Origin: Pomphorhynchus laevis
Lineage: Eukaryota > Acanthocephala > Palaeacanthocephala > Echinorhynchida > Pomphorhynchidae
DNA: 64,000 nt
Direction: 5' to 3'
Assembly: GCA_012934845.2 (NCBI GenBank)
Contig: WNNJ02001874.1
Span: 62,001 to 126,000, forward strand
Position numbers and translations under genes: made by a program. The notes below the pieces were generated by a model. That model saw only the letters and a program-made list of their open reading frames with translations. It had not been told where the DNA came from and ran no database searches. The first letter of the stretch is position 1; each line of letters begins with the position of its first letter. Positions 21,632-33,000 of this stretch are shown here, piece after piece.

Positions 21632-23145
21632 ATTTTTTTTTAATTTATTTTCTTTATTAGTAAAACATAAAATTAAAGGTAACCCTCTAATGGGCCCTAT
21701 TTGTCAATTCAAAAAAATAATTATCTGTATGTGTAGTTATGCAAAAACTGGACGATGAAACGCCGATCTGGATCCTCTAATGCACCGGGATACCATCCTT
21801 GCGAGACGGATGCCTATTCTACAACGCAGCGTTGAAATTACATCCGAATACTTAACCTCTGCTCTTTCGGCGATAGTATTCGCGATTTTTTTCAGAAGAC
21901 TTTCCGTGCCCTTACCTGCACCTCCAGAGTTCGACAACACAACAGGAATGAAAGATGCTCTTTCAATTTCGGTTATTCTTTCTAGATATTTATTTCTTTT
22001 TCGGCTTTCGTGATACTCAAAACACGCACTCGGATTCCTTGATAAATTCGACGGCGCGAGCGCATTAAAAATGCAAACATCTATTAAAGTACGTTCCGTC
22101 TTGTCACCAAACAATCCGTTGCATGATATGTCCAATCTCGCTTCTTTATCCTTAGTAGTTGTTTGTTTCAAGAAAGTTACATTTGAAGAAACAGGCGCCA
22201 GTCGAGGTTCGATTTGTACAGATGGACATATCTCAGTAAGCGTGTATGCTAAGAAATCCCGTACCACGTCATGTCTCATAGATGGAAGTCCACCAAGTGA
22301 ACACGAAAGCGAGTGCGCCAGAGAATTTACTGTACCACATTGACAATAGGACGGAGCGCTTTTTGGAAGAAAACCGTATCGCGCCGCCATAGCGTCTCGA
22401 AATTCATCGTTGCTTAGCCTTGAATTCCTTTCATGCGATGGATAAACTGAAAGCCATGATGATGCACCTTTGACTGACTAGTGTTCTATTGACCTTCTCA
22501 ATAAATGATTGCAATTATCGAGAATATTATTGCGATTAATTTTACAACGGGAGATATTTTGAGCGCGGATTAGTTTAATTATCGTATCTTGTTTTCCTTT
22601 TAGTGATTCGCCGAAGTAACCTTCCAAACATGGACCGCATAGAGAAGTAGATGATTCATATTCCGATTGAACCAATGCTGAAGGATCACGTATACTTACG
22701 CCACCGTCCCTGTAACTGAGGCAAAGCGTTCTCCATATAAATTCATCACTTGAAAGATCGATATTAAACAGCTTAGATATCATCATTTTTATTCTTTCAG
22801 ACATAGGATCAATCCAATCTACAGAACATGCACAAGTCCTCAGGAGATGCGACCATTTGTGCTGAATTGATCTGATAAAAGCCGTATACGCAACCTGAAC
22901 ATCGAGTTCACCCATATCTACCAACCGTTCAATGGAATTCGATATATCCTGCACAAATGATGATACAAACTGCTTAAAGTAAGCGTATTTACCGATCGGG
23001 GAACCGAGAATTTTCACACCGTTTTCCATTATCGGAATATTGGTGTCACTGAATTCTGTTTGTAGCGATGTACTGTCATATCCGTTAGAGTAGATTTAAC
23101 ATTTTTCGGGATTGATGTAAAAACCATACTTCGGACCAAGCAAAA
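21632..23145 (-). mobile_element. RLE-family LINE (RLE-4), 5'-truncated
   Basis: Minus-strand frames 23029-22478 and 22390-21737 are in the same phase, separated by a TAG. A further stop lies upstream near GFYINPEKC. Parts: end of RT (NGVKILGSPIG), linker, ASSWL block, CCHC finger (YCQCG then LAHSLSC), endonuclease (MRHDVVRDFLA, LDISCNGLFGDKTERTLIDV, YHESRKRNKYLERI). The 3' UTR hairpin variant is at 21679-21698. It is closest in sequence to RLE-12 (57553-60395). Confidence 0.85.
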
Positions 23146-26100
23146 TAACAAAATAATAATTTTTTTTGAAGAGAAGATTTATTCAAGAAAAAAAAAGAAG
23201 TAAAATGTTCTACAAACTAGAAAAGTTTCTTGCACTGTCAAGCACATTGTCCCGACATATTACTCAACGGAGTGCAGCGGACTTGTAATGATGCTGCTCT
23301 TGCTAGCGCTAGTCCCGTTTTGATCCTCAAATCACGCATGCATTCGTTGTATGGCCGAGTAGATTTTATAGATTGACGCCTGCATATTTGTCGTAGCACC
23401 TTTGAAGCTATTTCACCAGCTCCACCGTTAGCTGCAAAAATTATAGGAAAAAAACAAGCTCTTTCAAATCGTGATATACGTTCACCGTATTTTCCGATTT
23501 TCCTTTGTTCGTGGTAGTGAAAGTGATTTTGTGGCATTGATGTTGAGTAGGACGAAGCAAGGTGATTGTAAACGCAAATGTCCAATAGGGACCGCTCCGA
23601 AATACTAAACAACCCATAGCAAGAAATATCTACTCTAGCGTTATTTTCCCTGGCTGTCGAATTTGTTGCGAATGTTACTCCGTCTGGAAGCGGTTGCAGT
23701 GTAGGTTCAAGAGAAACGGGGTCGCAAATCCCTTTTAGCTCTTTTGCAATTAGATCCCGAAGGAAGTTGTGTCGTATTATTGGCATACCACCGACCTTAC
23801 ATGAAAGAGAGTGACGGAGCTCAAACTTTGAACCGCATAAACATTGATCTGGTTGTTTCGGAGGCGTCCAACCATATCTTGTCGCTAGAGCGTCTTGAAA
23901 TTGGAGCTTTGAGAGTCGATAACCATATGCTTCCATCGGTTTTGCAGACAACCATGTTGACGCACCACACGTAGCAGCAAATTTTAAAGCTTTTATAATA
24001 TTGCTATCTTCCAATGTTTGTAATTTAATATTCCAAAAATTATTTCGTTGATTGTGAATATCCAGAGCGATTTGTTGCTGCTGTTGAGCCAACAAGGGGC
24101 CAAATGATGCATTGATCAGCGGTTGACACATTCGGCGCGAATTTTCGAATTCCAGATCAGATCCATCTTGAGGCAGAAAAATTCCCAAACCACCATACCG
24201 CAAAGGGATATTTAATATTGTTTTAAATCGATCTATATCGACGACGCCAGTTATCTTGGGAACAAGGCAGGATACTATGATTTTCGACAAGTTTGCGAAT
24301 GCTTCTGAATAGACATGTATAGTTCGTTGTATGAAGTTCCAGCTGTGTTGTAGTGCTTGAGTCAGAGCGACGTAAGCCAAGTGAGGATCTTCGTCGGCTA
24401 CTAGTATCAACCTCTCTATGCAAGTAGACCATTCATCTATTTTCCTTTTTATAAACATATTTGTATATGATTTTGTACTAATAGCTGAACCCAGTATCTC
24501 AATTCCATCAGTATTAATGCATAGGTTAGATTCTACGAAAATCGACCGGGCAACGCTAAGTATCTTATCGTGTACCAACATTCGGCACTTTTCTTCATTA
24601 AGATAAATCCAAAATCAGGACCGACTCGACGCACAGTATCCCAAATCGTCTTAAGGTCCTTCACACTTCCGATAATGTTAGAGTCATCCGCATACCAGCG
24701 ATGTACAGTATTCGGGGCAGCCTTTGAAAGAACATTAATCAAGGGAAGAGACGCCGCGGCAAACGCAATCATGGAAAGCGGGTCACCTTGAGTGAATCCC
24801 TCTGATGATTCTAAAAAATCATTGTCGACAGTCAGTATATTAGGGCATTTGTAGATATTTCGTAGTATAGTGGATAAAGAAGGACATATGAACTCTACAT
24901 TGTTCAAAGCGACTAAACGATTTATGCGATTAAAAGCGTTGGATGCATCTAGTTGTAATATGCACAAGTCATCGCTACTATCAAAGAGTTCTCTTGTGGA
25001 ATGAATTGCCATCTCAATACCACATCGTTGGCCAGAGCATAATTGAACACAACCAGCCACTTTCTGGATATCTTCCGAAATTCTTTTCGCCACAACTTTG
25101 CCTACTATTCTTCGAGAGACTTCACCTACTCCAATCGGTCGTACTCCTGGATTTTTATCTAGTGGAATTAGACGGCTTACTGTAAAGGCCTCAATGTCGC
25201 CGGGATTCAATTCGATGGTCGCTATAGTTATTGCGAAGTTGGCTAAGGATTCAGCAAGCCCATTAGAACTTTGACCAAAAGAGCATATCATACTCTTCCA
25301 TGAAGATGCATTTACTCCAGAAGGCCCTGCTGCACCACGTGTAGATCTAGCGGCAGAACGAATATCTTCAGCATCTATTTTTAGGAAGCGAACAGGATGA
25401 TGATCAGCAATGTTATCCAGTGGAGCTCTGAGTAAGACGTGTTTATTCGCAGGAATTGAATCAGGATGTAATTCCAACAATTTCTCCTTTACTGATTGAC
25501 CGCTTGGCAAAGTGTCTTTAAGTCTGAACACCTGGTGCGATTTATTGGGATCTTTTAGTACTTGAATTGCGGCGTGTGTTTTTCCCGTTGTTAACAGTTT
25601 ACTAAATAAGTTTATCCAGTTTTGATTCTTTTTTATTATTGGTAAACGATCGCGTGCCTCAGATTGAAGAATTCTTCCCTCAACTAGTAGTTCGGATATT
25701 CGGTTCTCTTTCCAGAGTAATATTCGTCTTGTAAGTATTGATCTTATTGCGCTAGTCTTCCTTGTTGTTGTTTTTTGAAGCATAAGTTGACATATAACGG
25801 TTATCTTCATCAGGAGATACCTCATTTTAGAGTGATCAGAGTTAATGGCGGAGTAACATTCCGATAGTATGTCTATGAAACTTGAACTTGTGTTGCATTT
25901 TGGTAAGTTGAACAAGTTGGGTATCCACTTTACAACTTCATAGTATGTAGATTCAATGATCGATGCGTGCTGCGATATGTTATTTGATGTTTCGATTATG
26001 TTTGTGTTAACCGATCCATTACAAGTTGAATTATCGATTAAACATGATTGTTTAACCACATTGTCAACTACATACAGAGAAACGGTATTTCCACAATTTC

Positions 26101-26270
26101 GTGCTGAACAGTTGACGCAAGGTTGTTTTAGACGGGCACATTTGCATGACTTACAAACAGCAGCTTGACCGTTGCAGGAACAACATTTTGAAATACCTGC
26201 AGGAATTCCTTTCGGCATAATTTGTGTTGGATGTAATTGTTGTATTGTATGTTATTTTATTGTAATTTGA
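23146..26270 (-). mobile_element. RLE-family LINE (RLE-5), almost full length, one frameshift
   Basis: Spans from the 5' UTR (before the start codon at 26218) to the 3' UTR and a T-run next to AATAATAA. It has both N-terminal Cys module and C-terminal endonuclease. I do not see the GGCCC hairpin in its short 3' UTR. It is head-to-head with RLE-6. Confidence 0.88.
23238..26218 (-). CDS. RLE-5 ORF: Cys module, RT and restriction-like endonuclease, frameshifted
   Basis: Two overlapping frames, 26218-24533 (561 codons) and 24581-23238 (447 codons), together cover the whole protein. The frame shifts by one base near 24590, just after the RT fingers/palm (DFGFIL). N-terminus: CCSCNGQAAVCKSCKCARL then CVNC. 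RT boxes: SRLIPLDKNPGVRPIGVGE, QLCSGQRCG, LQLDASNAFNRINRL (catalytic Asp), EGFTQGDPLSMIAFA, RWYADDSNIIG. The second frame has ILGSAIS, ASTWLSA, the finger CLCGSKFELRHSLSC, IIRHNFLRDL, RVDISCYGLFSISERSLLDI and YHEQRKIGKYGERI. Apart from the frameshift it is well preserved. Confidence 0.88.
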
Positions 26271-26274
26271 TCTT

Positions 26275-28371
26275 TTTGATCATTTCGCCGTGAAAATCGC
26301 AACGGAAGTTTTGGATTCGAAAGATCTATGTGCTTACACTGTCAGTCGTCTTATTCCCATAAATAAGAATCCTGGAATTCGACCCATTGGGGTTGGTGAG
26401 ACTATACGTAGAATTATTGGTAAGGTTATATTAACACATATCAAGGAAGATCTAATAAATGTATGCGGAACTGAACAATTATGTGCTGGGCAACGTGACG
26501 GAATTGAATTTGCGATTCATGCAGTACGAAACTCTATATCAACTTTAAATGATAAATGCATATTATTAATCGATGCGGCTAATGCATTTAACACGTTAAA
26601 CAGATCACTAACTATCCATAACATGCCTTATATATGCCCCGCATTGACCAATGTACTTCAAAATATGTATGGCAACGAGGGATCAAAATTAATGGTAGAT
26701 GGAATCATTTTGAAGGCGGCAGAGGGATTCACTCAGGGTGATCCTCTATCGATGGCTGCATATGCGGCGGCAACAATGCCATTAATTGCCAAGCTTAGAG
26801 AGTCTGCTCCGAAATCGTTGCATTATTGGTATGCAGACGACGCAGCTGTTGTTGGTAATATTGAAGATATAGAGAACGTGTGGAATGAGATAAAGCGTTG
26901 TGGACCTTCTTTTGGATACAATGTTAATTCAAAAAAGTGCATATTATTAACACATCAAAATTGTGTTGAGATTCCGAAGGTATTTCGGGACGATGGAGTT
27001 CAAATAAGGTTTGATGGGGTCAAGTATCTGGGCAGTTTGGTAGGCACAAAAAGGTACGTGGAAAATCAAACAAAATTAAAAGTTGACGATTGGATAATGC
27101 AGTTAAAGAAATTAGAGCAAATATCGATGGAAAACTCATTCGCCGCATACTTATTACTGTCGAGAGCTTTTCAACATCAATGGAATTATCTTTTGAGAAC
27201 ATCAGAAGTTAGTAGGGAATTGTTAAAACCTCTCGAGTATAAATTATCAAATGAGACATTAAAGTGTATCCTAGGTATAGACGGGATGGATGATGAAACT
27301 CGAACCATTATAGAGCTACCATATAAATATGGAGGTTTGGGAATCCGGAATAGTACTATGGAAAATGAATGGTCCTACATAAATTCTAGATTAATGTGTC
27401 AACCTTATTTTGATGGAATAACAGGAGAGGAATTAAACAAACATCAACAAAAAATAGGAAAACAGATCAGAGAATCAAACAACAGAAGATATGAGAACAT
27501 AAAGTCACAACTAATTCAAAACTCCAGTCAAGACCTTAATACAGTTTTGTCACAAGCGAGCATAATAGGCGCTTCCGCTTGGTTATCCTCAGACAAATAT
27601 ACATCGGATGGTTTTTTGGATTCACATGAATTTCATGATGCCTTAAAGGTAAGATATGCTTGGAAGACGGGGGATGACACAATTTTGTGTACCTGTGGAA
27701 AATCCGCAGATATAGCACATGCTCTATCATGTAAAACAGGTGGTTTCAATTTTATACACCACGAAATTATATCGGAGCATATACATCAATCACTGAAGGA
27801 GTGCTGTTCATGTGTGGAAAAAGAACCTATTCTGCAAAGTGTCCCTGATACGATAGTATTCGAAAATACAACGTCAACTAGAGATCGAGATGCACGTGCA
27901 GATATAGCTTGTAATGGACTATATGGAAATATGTTGGCGCGGTCCTTTATGGACATATGCTGTTTTAATACTCTTGCACCATCATATTCTTCAGAACGGG
28001 TAAAGGAACCATTTAAATACCACGAAAATAGGAAGAATGCGAAATACGCGGAACGTATAGCAAAGATAGAAAAAGGATCTTTTCATCCTTTAATTTTTTC
28101 GACCGTAGGAGGTATTGGATATATCGCAAACCAGGTGTTGAAGCAAATTGCAACTCGGATGGCAGCAAGAATTTCAGATATGTATGGACAATATATAAGA
28201 AAACTAAGAAGCGGTATCTCAATCAAGATAGTAAAGGTGGTTTCCTTCACGATAAGAAGGAAATCAAAATAACTATAGAGAAATCACAAACTAAAATTTA
28301 AAAATAATTAATGAATTGTTTTCGTGAATTGCAGGCCCATTTGCGGGAACCTTTTATTGTTTAAAAAAATT
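26275..28371 (+). mobile_element. RLE-family LINE (RLE-6), 5'-truncated with open reading frame
   Basis: Plus-strand copy that lacks the N-terminal Cys module and starts just before the first RT block. The 3' UTR has the hairpin GGCCCATTTGCGGGAACC at 28334-28351. Its poly-A side abuts the T-run of minus-strand RLE-7. Confidence 0.9.
26290..28272 (+). CDS. RLE-6 ORF2-like frame: RT and restriction-like endonuclease (660 aa, uninterrupted)
   Basis: Open over 660 codons. RT: RLIPINKNPGIRPIGVGE (19-37), QLCAGQRDGIE (63-73), LLIDAANAFN with catalytic Asp95, EGFTQGDPLSMAAYA (145-159), YWYADDAAVVG with the Asp pair at 183-184. Linker: KYLGSLVG and ASAWLSSD. C-terminus: finger CTCG then IAHALSC, RADIACNGLYGNML, SFMDICCFN, YHENRKNAKYAERI, STVGGIGYIANQVLKQI. 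The copy lost its 5' third yet carries no stop, which argues for a recent insertion. The first Met here is simply the first after the truncation point. Confidence 0.9.
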   Translation: MKIATEVLDSKDLCAYTVSRLIPINKNPGIRPIGVGETIRRIIGKVILTHIKEDLINVCGTEQLCAGQRDGIEFAIHAVRNSISTLNDKCILLIDAANAFNTLNRSLTIHNMPYICPALTNVLQNMYGNEGSKLMVDGIILKAAEGFTQGDPLSMAAYAAATMPLIAKLRESAPKSLHYWYADDAAVVGNIEDIENVWNEIKRCGPSFGYNVNSKKCILLTHQNCVEIPKVFRDDGVQIRFDGVKYLGSLVGTKRYVENQTKLKVDDWIMQLKKLEQISMENSFAAYLLLSRAFQHQWNYLLRTSEVSRELLKPLEYKLSNETLKCILGIDGMDDETRTIIELPYKYGGLGIRNSTMENEWSYINSRLMCQPYFDGITGEELNKHQQKIGKQIRESNNRRYENIKSQLIQNSSQDLNTVLSQASIIGASAWLSSDKYTSDGFLDSHEFHDALKVRYAWKTGDDTILCTCGKSADIAHALSCKTGGFNFIHHEIISEHIHQSLKECCSCVEKEPILQSVPDTIVFENTTSTRDRDARADIACNGLYGNMLARSFMDICCFNTLAPSYSSERVKEPFKYHENRKNAKYAERIAKIEKGSFHPLIFSTVGGIGYIANQVLKQIATRMAARISDMYGQYIRKLRSGISIKIVKVVSFTIRRKSK

Positions 28372-29597
28372 TTTTTTTTATTTTTTTTTAGATAAAGATA
28401 ATTTATTTACAAAGCCAGCGCAATTGAGTCACAAATAAAAAATAAAAAATATTACTATTCAACAATGTTTATTATATTTTCTTGATTTTGTATCACCATA
28501 GTTCACGTGGAACAAAAATTTTCACTCTTGGTGAACGAAAGCAGCGTGAAACCATTTTTGCTGTACAAATGCTCAAATTATTTCGCAACTCAGAAATCAC
28601 ATCAGCGTAGGATTCGCCACTATTGACAGATAGTTTGTGTGCTAGTGTTCGTAGCAAACCAGAAGCAGATGGTCCAATTGCACCATTGGTCGCCATTATA
28701 AAGGGACAGAAAATACTACGCTCAATGTCAATTATTCTTTCCTCGTATTTTGAACGTTTTCTCTTCTCATGGTAATGAAATACCGACTCTATTGATTTCG
28801 ATTGAGAGGATGAAGCATGATTATTAAATAAACTGACGTCAACAAACGTCCGCTCCATCCTTTCTCCGAACAAGCCACTGCATACTATATCTGCACGCGC
28901 TGCACCATCACGTGTTGTCACTGCTGATGTAAATATATGATTTGTAGGAACGGGGTTCAACTGTGGTTCTACTCCAACACTTTTGCACACCTTCGTGAGT
29001 TTTGCAGTCAAAATGTCACGAATCTCGTTATGTCGTATGATCGGAATAGCGCCTCTTCTACACGATAACGCATGTGTTGTCGTTAAGTCTTCCTCACACG
29101 CACACTTCATGGGAAGGTTGTCTGGAGTCCAGTTATACCGAGCTGCTAAAGCATCGTGGAATTCATCATTAGATAAGTGCCAACCCTTTAAACTAATCGG
29201 TCTTGTTGTTAACCAATTTGATGCCCCTTTCATACTCGCGTAATCCAGCAACATCTCCAATTCTGGTGATGTGTCTGTTATCCTTTGTTTCAATTTCTTC
29301 AATTTTCTTTCATTTACTATCTTTATGTTTTCCCAAATATCAAGTTCAGGTTCTGATTGGCTGGACAACTCCATATTGACTGATAGCTGTAGTGAACACT
29401 TGTACTGATCCTCACTATCCTCAACCGGATCTCGAATTCCTAACCCTCCACTCGATATGGGTAGCGCATATACCATTTCAAAAACATGTGACATATTCTT
29501 ATTGGTTAATGCTTTCACTAATGTCTGGAATATCTCTGTTCGCAATTTCTCCAACGAAAAGCGAGTGCATTTAGTTGTCCTCAATAAATGCAGCCAT
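28372..29597 (-). mobile_element. RLE-family LINE (RLE-7), 5'-truncated
   Basis: Minus-strand copy with an open 363-codon frame (29584-28493): LRTTKC-type start in the RT-to-finger linker, SSGGLGIRDP, ASNWLTTRPIS, finger CACEEDLTTTHALSC, IIRHNEIRDILTAKL, ARADIVCSGLFGERMERTF, YHEKRKRSKYEERI, ATNGAIGPSASGLL. The truncation is in the codons that precede LRTT, and the same 95-bp head recurs in the X composite repeats next door. The right border is a (TAA)n run. Confidence 0.9.
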
Positions 29598-30012
29598 TAA
29601 TAATAATAATAATTTTTTTTTAATATTTTTTTTTATTTTTGTAGCCAGACGCTAGAATTGTAAAACATGACAAATCATAAATGTATTATTATTAATTTAT
29701 CAATTATTTAAAAAAAATATAATAATAATAATAATAATGCAGCGATTTATTTCCCATTTCGCCTTTCGGCTGGGCAATTTCGCCTTTCGGCTGGGCATTT
29801 CGCCTTTCGGCTGGGCTTGGTTAATGCTTTCACTAATGTCTGGAATATCTCTGTTCGCAATTTCGGCTGGGCAATTTCGCCTTTCGGCTGGGCATTTCGC
29901 CTTTCGGCTGGGCTTGGTTAATGCTTTCACTAATGTCTGGAATATCTCTGTTCGCAATTTCTCCAACGAAAAGCGAGTGCATTTAGTTGTCCTCAATAAA
30001 TGCAGCCAATAA
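29598..30012 (-). repeat. X composite repeat, copy X1
   Basis: On the minus strand: a head of about 95 bp identical to the 5' head of RLE-7 (29503-29597), then alternating 20-21-bp units (plus sense ATTTCGCCTTTCGGCTGGGC) and another copy of the head segment, forming a ~97-bp unit twice, then (ATT)n, then a ~110-bp tail containing TAGCGTCTGGCTAC and an A-run. It is flanked by TAATAATAA. The minus-strand 20-mer can form GCC-GAAA-GGC, a stem with a GNRA loop. Confidence 0.85.
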
Positions 30013-33000
30013 TAATTTTTTTTTTTTTTTTAATAAATAATATTTATTCCGAATGTACAGAAAATAAGGTTCCCTCAAATGGGCCACTACTGTCATAATT
30101 CGTAAATGTACAAAAGTTATGAAACATTCCAACGTAGAAAGAAAAAAAATAATGCATTCATCCAATTGAAGCTATTCCAGTCACCGTGTTCCCCATGGGC
30201 CGAGTAAATTCACCGATTCGTGATCGTGGAGCCCGCATGCAGCAGGAAATAGAACGCGCGAGAATTATACTAAATCGTGTTCGTATAAGCGAAATCATAT
30301 CGCTATAGCTTCGTTGCAGTTTGGAGGACATCCTTGCAGCGATTGTCTGCATCAACCGTTTCGCTGTCGGACCAAAGCCTCCAGTAGCTGCAAGGACAAA
30401 CGGTATGAAAGACGAGTGTTCAATTTCACTAATTCGTTCCTGATACTTTGCTCTTTTCCGATTCTCGTGGTATTCGAAACTTGCATCGACAGTCCTTAGG
30501 TGATAAGATGGAGCCAAGTTGTTGAAGACGCAGACATCTATGAATGTCCGCTCCAACCTACCACCGAATAGACCGCCGCATACAATATCAGGATGAGCAT
30601 CTTCTCCCCGGACTGTGGTCGGGCACTGAAATACAAAGTCATTTGTAACGGGCTGGAGTGCGGGCTCAATCCCGACGCCGTTGCATATTTCAGATAAGGC
30701 GGAGGCCAAAACATCCCTTACCTCATTGTGACGAATAATTGGGAGAGCCCCTCTTTTGCACGACAATGCATGGGTTAGACAGATATCATCTCCACATTCG
30801 CACTTTTTCGGTAGACTAGATAAGGACCAGTTATACCTTGCAGCAACCGCATCCTGAAATTCGAATTTTGTCATGTTAAATCCCGACGCTTTAAGAGGAC
30901 TCGTTTGAAGCCAACTTGAAGCCCCTTTGACCGATGCATACTGTAGAAGCTTGACTGTTTGAATTGAAGCACGTTCACGTAAACCAACCAATAGTGAAGC
31001 AGAACGTAATCTGTTGTCGCTAGCAATATCTTTCAGAGCTTGGGTTTGTAGCCTATCTACTTCGAGAATATTATCCGACTGATCAAAAGCTCTGCACAAT
31101 TGTTTTGACGCGTTCAGCACGTATGGAGCGTCTACGCAAGGATCTCGAAATCCCATACCTCCGAAACTCAAAGGGAGACTACAAATCAACTGCTCAGTTT
31201 CGTCCAGTGTGTGCCCAAATACATCGAAAGCGAACTGCCCAAATATTAGCTGTCTAATTTCAGAGAACCAACCTGGATCACATTGGGTTGTCCTGCATAA
31301 ATGTAACCACTTTGATTGACAGGCTTTGACAAAGGCGACATATGCTGACTGGGCATCATGCTTTGCCGCATTGGCAAGTTTCCTGATCAAACAAGACCAT
31401 TTGGATATGAGCTCACCACTCATATTCTTGACAAATTCGGCGTCTCCAACAGGTGATCCTAGCAGTTTGACACCCCTTGTCTCAATACGGACGTTGTATT
31501 TTTCAAATCGTTTTTCGGTTTCTTCTAGCTGTTCAGAATGAATCATCACAATTGATTTATTGGCGTTAACAAAGTAGCCATGCTGATGACCAAATGATTC
31601 GAGTAGGTCCCAAACTCGAGTAACGTCCTCTAACGACCCCATAAAATTTGCGTCGTCCGCATACCAATACTGACTTACGTGCGGAACTGACTCGCGAATT
31701 CGATGAATAATTGCCAGCGAGGACACTGCAAAAGCAGCCATAGCTAGAGGATCCCCTTGTGTAAATCCTTCTTGGGATCGCAAAGAACGGCCACAACATA
31801 CTAACTTTGACGGCTCTGAATACGTATTATGCAGAATACACTCAAGAGCAGGACAAATAAAAGGAACGTTAGCTAGTACAACCTTCCGATTTGCCGTATT
31901 GAATGCGTTCTTTGCATCCACGGAAAGTAACACATACTGATCATTGACCGTGATAGTCTCGGAAACTCTGTGTATGATGTACTCCATTCCACCGCGCTGT
32001 CCACTACACATTTGAACATGCCCAGACACTGCCTGAAGATCCTTTCCTATTAAGCTCATAATTACCTTTCCCACAATACGGCGAACTATCTCTCCTATGC
32101 CAATAGGGCGCACGCCTGGGTTCTTATCAAGAGCCACAAGACGGCTTACTGTAAAAGCATCCAGAATAGATGGGTCAACACGTTCACTTGCTATCCGAAT
32201 TGCAAAAGAAGCAATGGCGTCTGCTAGTTTTCGTGAATGAGGACCAAATGAACTGATCATTCGTCTGAAAGCAACAGCATCCACTCCAGATGGACCGGCG
32301 CAGCCGTGAGTCCTCATTGCTGCTTTGAGTATGATCTGCCCATCGATTGCAGAGAACACAACAGCGTGATGAGGCATGCAGCCTGGTAGAGGAACATTCA
32401 GGATTGATTCTTTATGGATAGGCTTTCCTGGCGGGTGTAAGTCCAATAAGATATCGTATATAGTTACTCCGTCAATCTCATCGTCAGGTTTGAGTAGAGG
32501 CAGAGACGCATATTGAGAATCTAACGTCCGAATAGCGGCATGTGTTTTTCCAGACTGCATCAGCCTAGAGAACACTCCACTCTCATTTTGATTTGTAATA
32601 CGAACACTCTTCGTCAAGCCTTGAACTACTTTCTGTTGCAGAGCAAAAGCCTCTTCAAATAAATCATGGATTTGTTTATCTGCCCACATTTGAGTACGCC
32701 TCTCTAGGGTTTTCCGAATAACTGCGGCTTTTCGGGATGGGATTCGCTGCAATATGAGCTGACAAATAACTGTAACTTCTTTGAGCGCGATACCTTCATT
32801 TGCAGTACCCTCACCAACATCCAAGTACCTCGAAGCCAATAAGTCTATGAACCGATTGCTAGCTTGGCAAATGGGTAAAGATAGTAGATTCGGTTTCCAA
32901 AGAATGACTTTATTGTACATAAAATTAATAGAATCTTCATAGCTGCATGGCATCCTTTCAGCGGACAGGCGATCATTGAGTAAATCGCGACTGGCAGCGG

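Noticed and set aside
26270-26290. RLE-5 and RLE-6 head-to-head as one element with a 5' inversion
   Set aside because: Both cover the same RT and endonuclease regions with clearly different sequences, so they are two separate insertions.
29737-30012. Plus-strand frame with repeated FAFRLG blocks
   Set aside because: It is the translation of the 20-21-bp units of the X composite repeat; the same frame recurs in X2, and it has no independent support.
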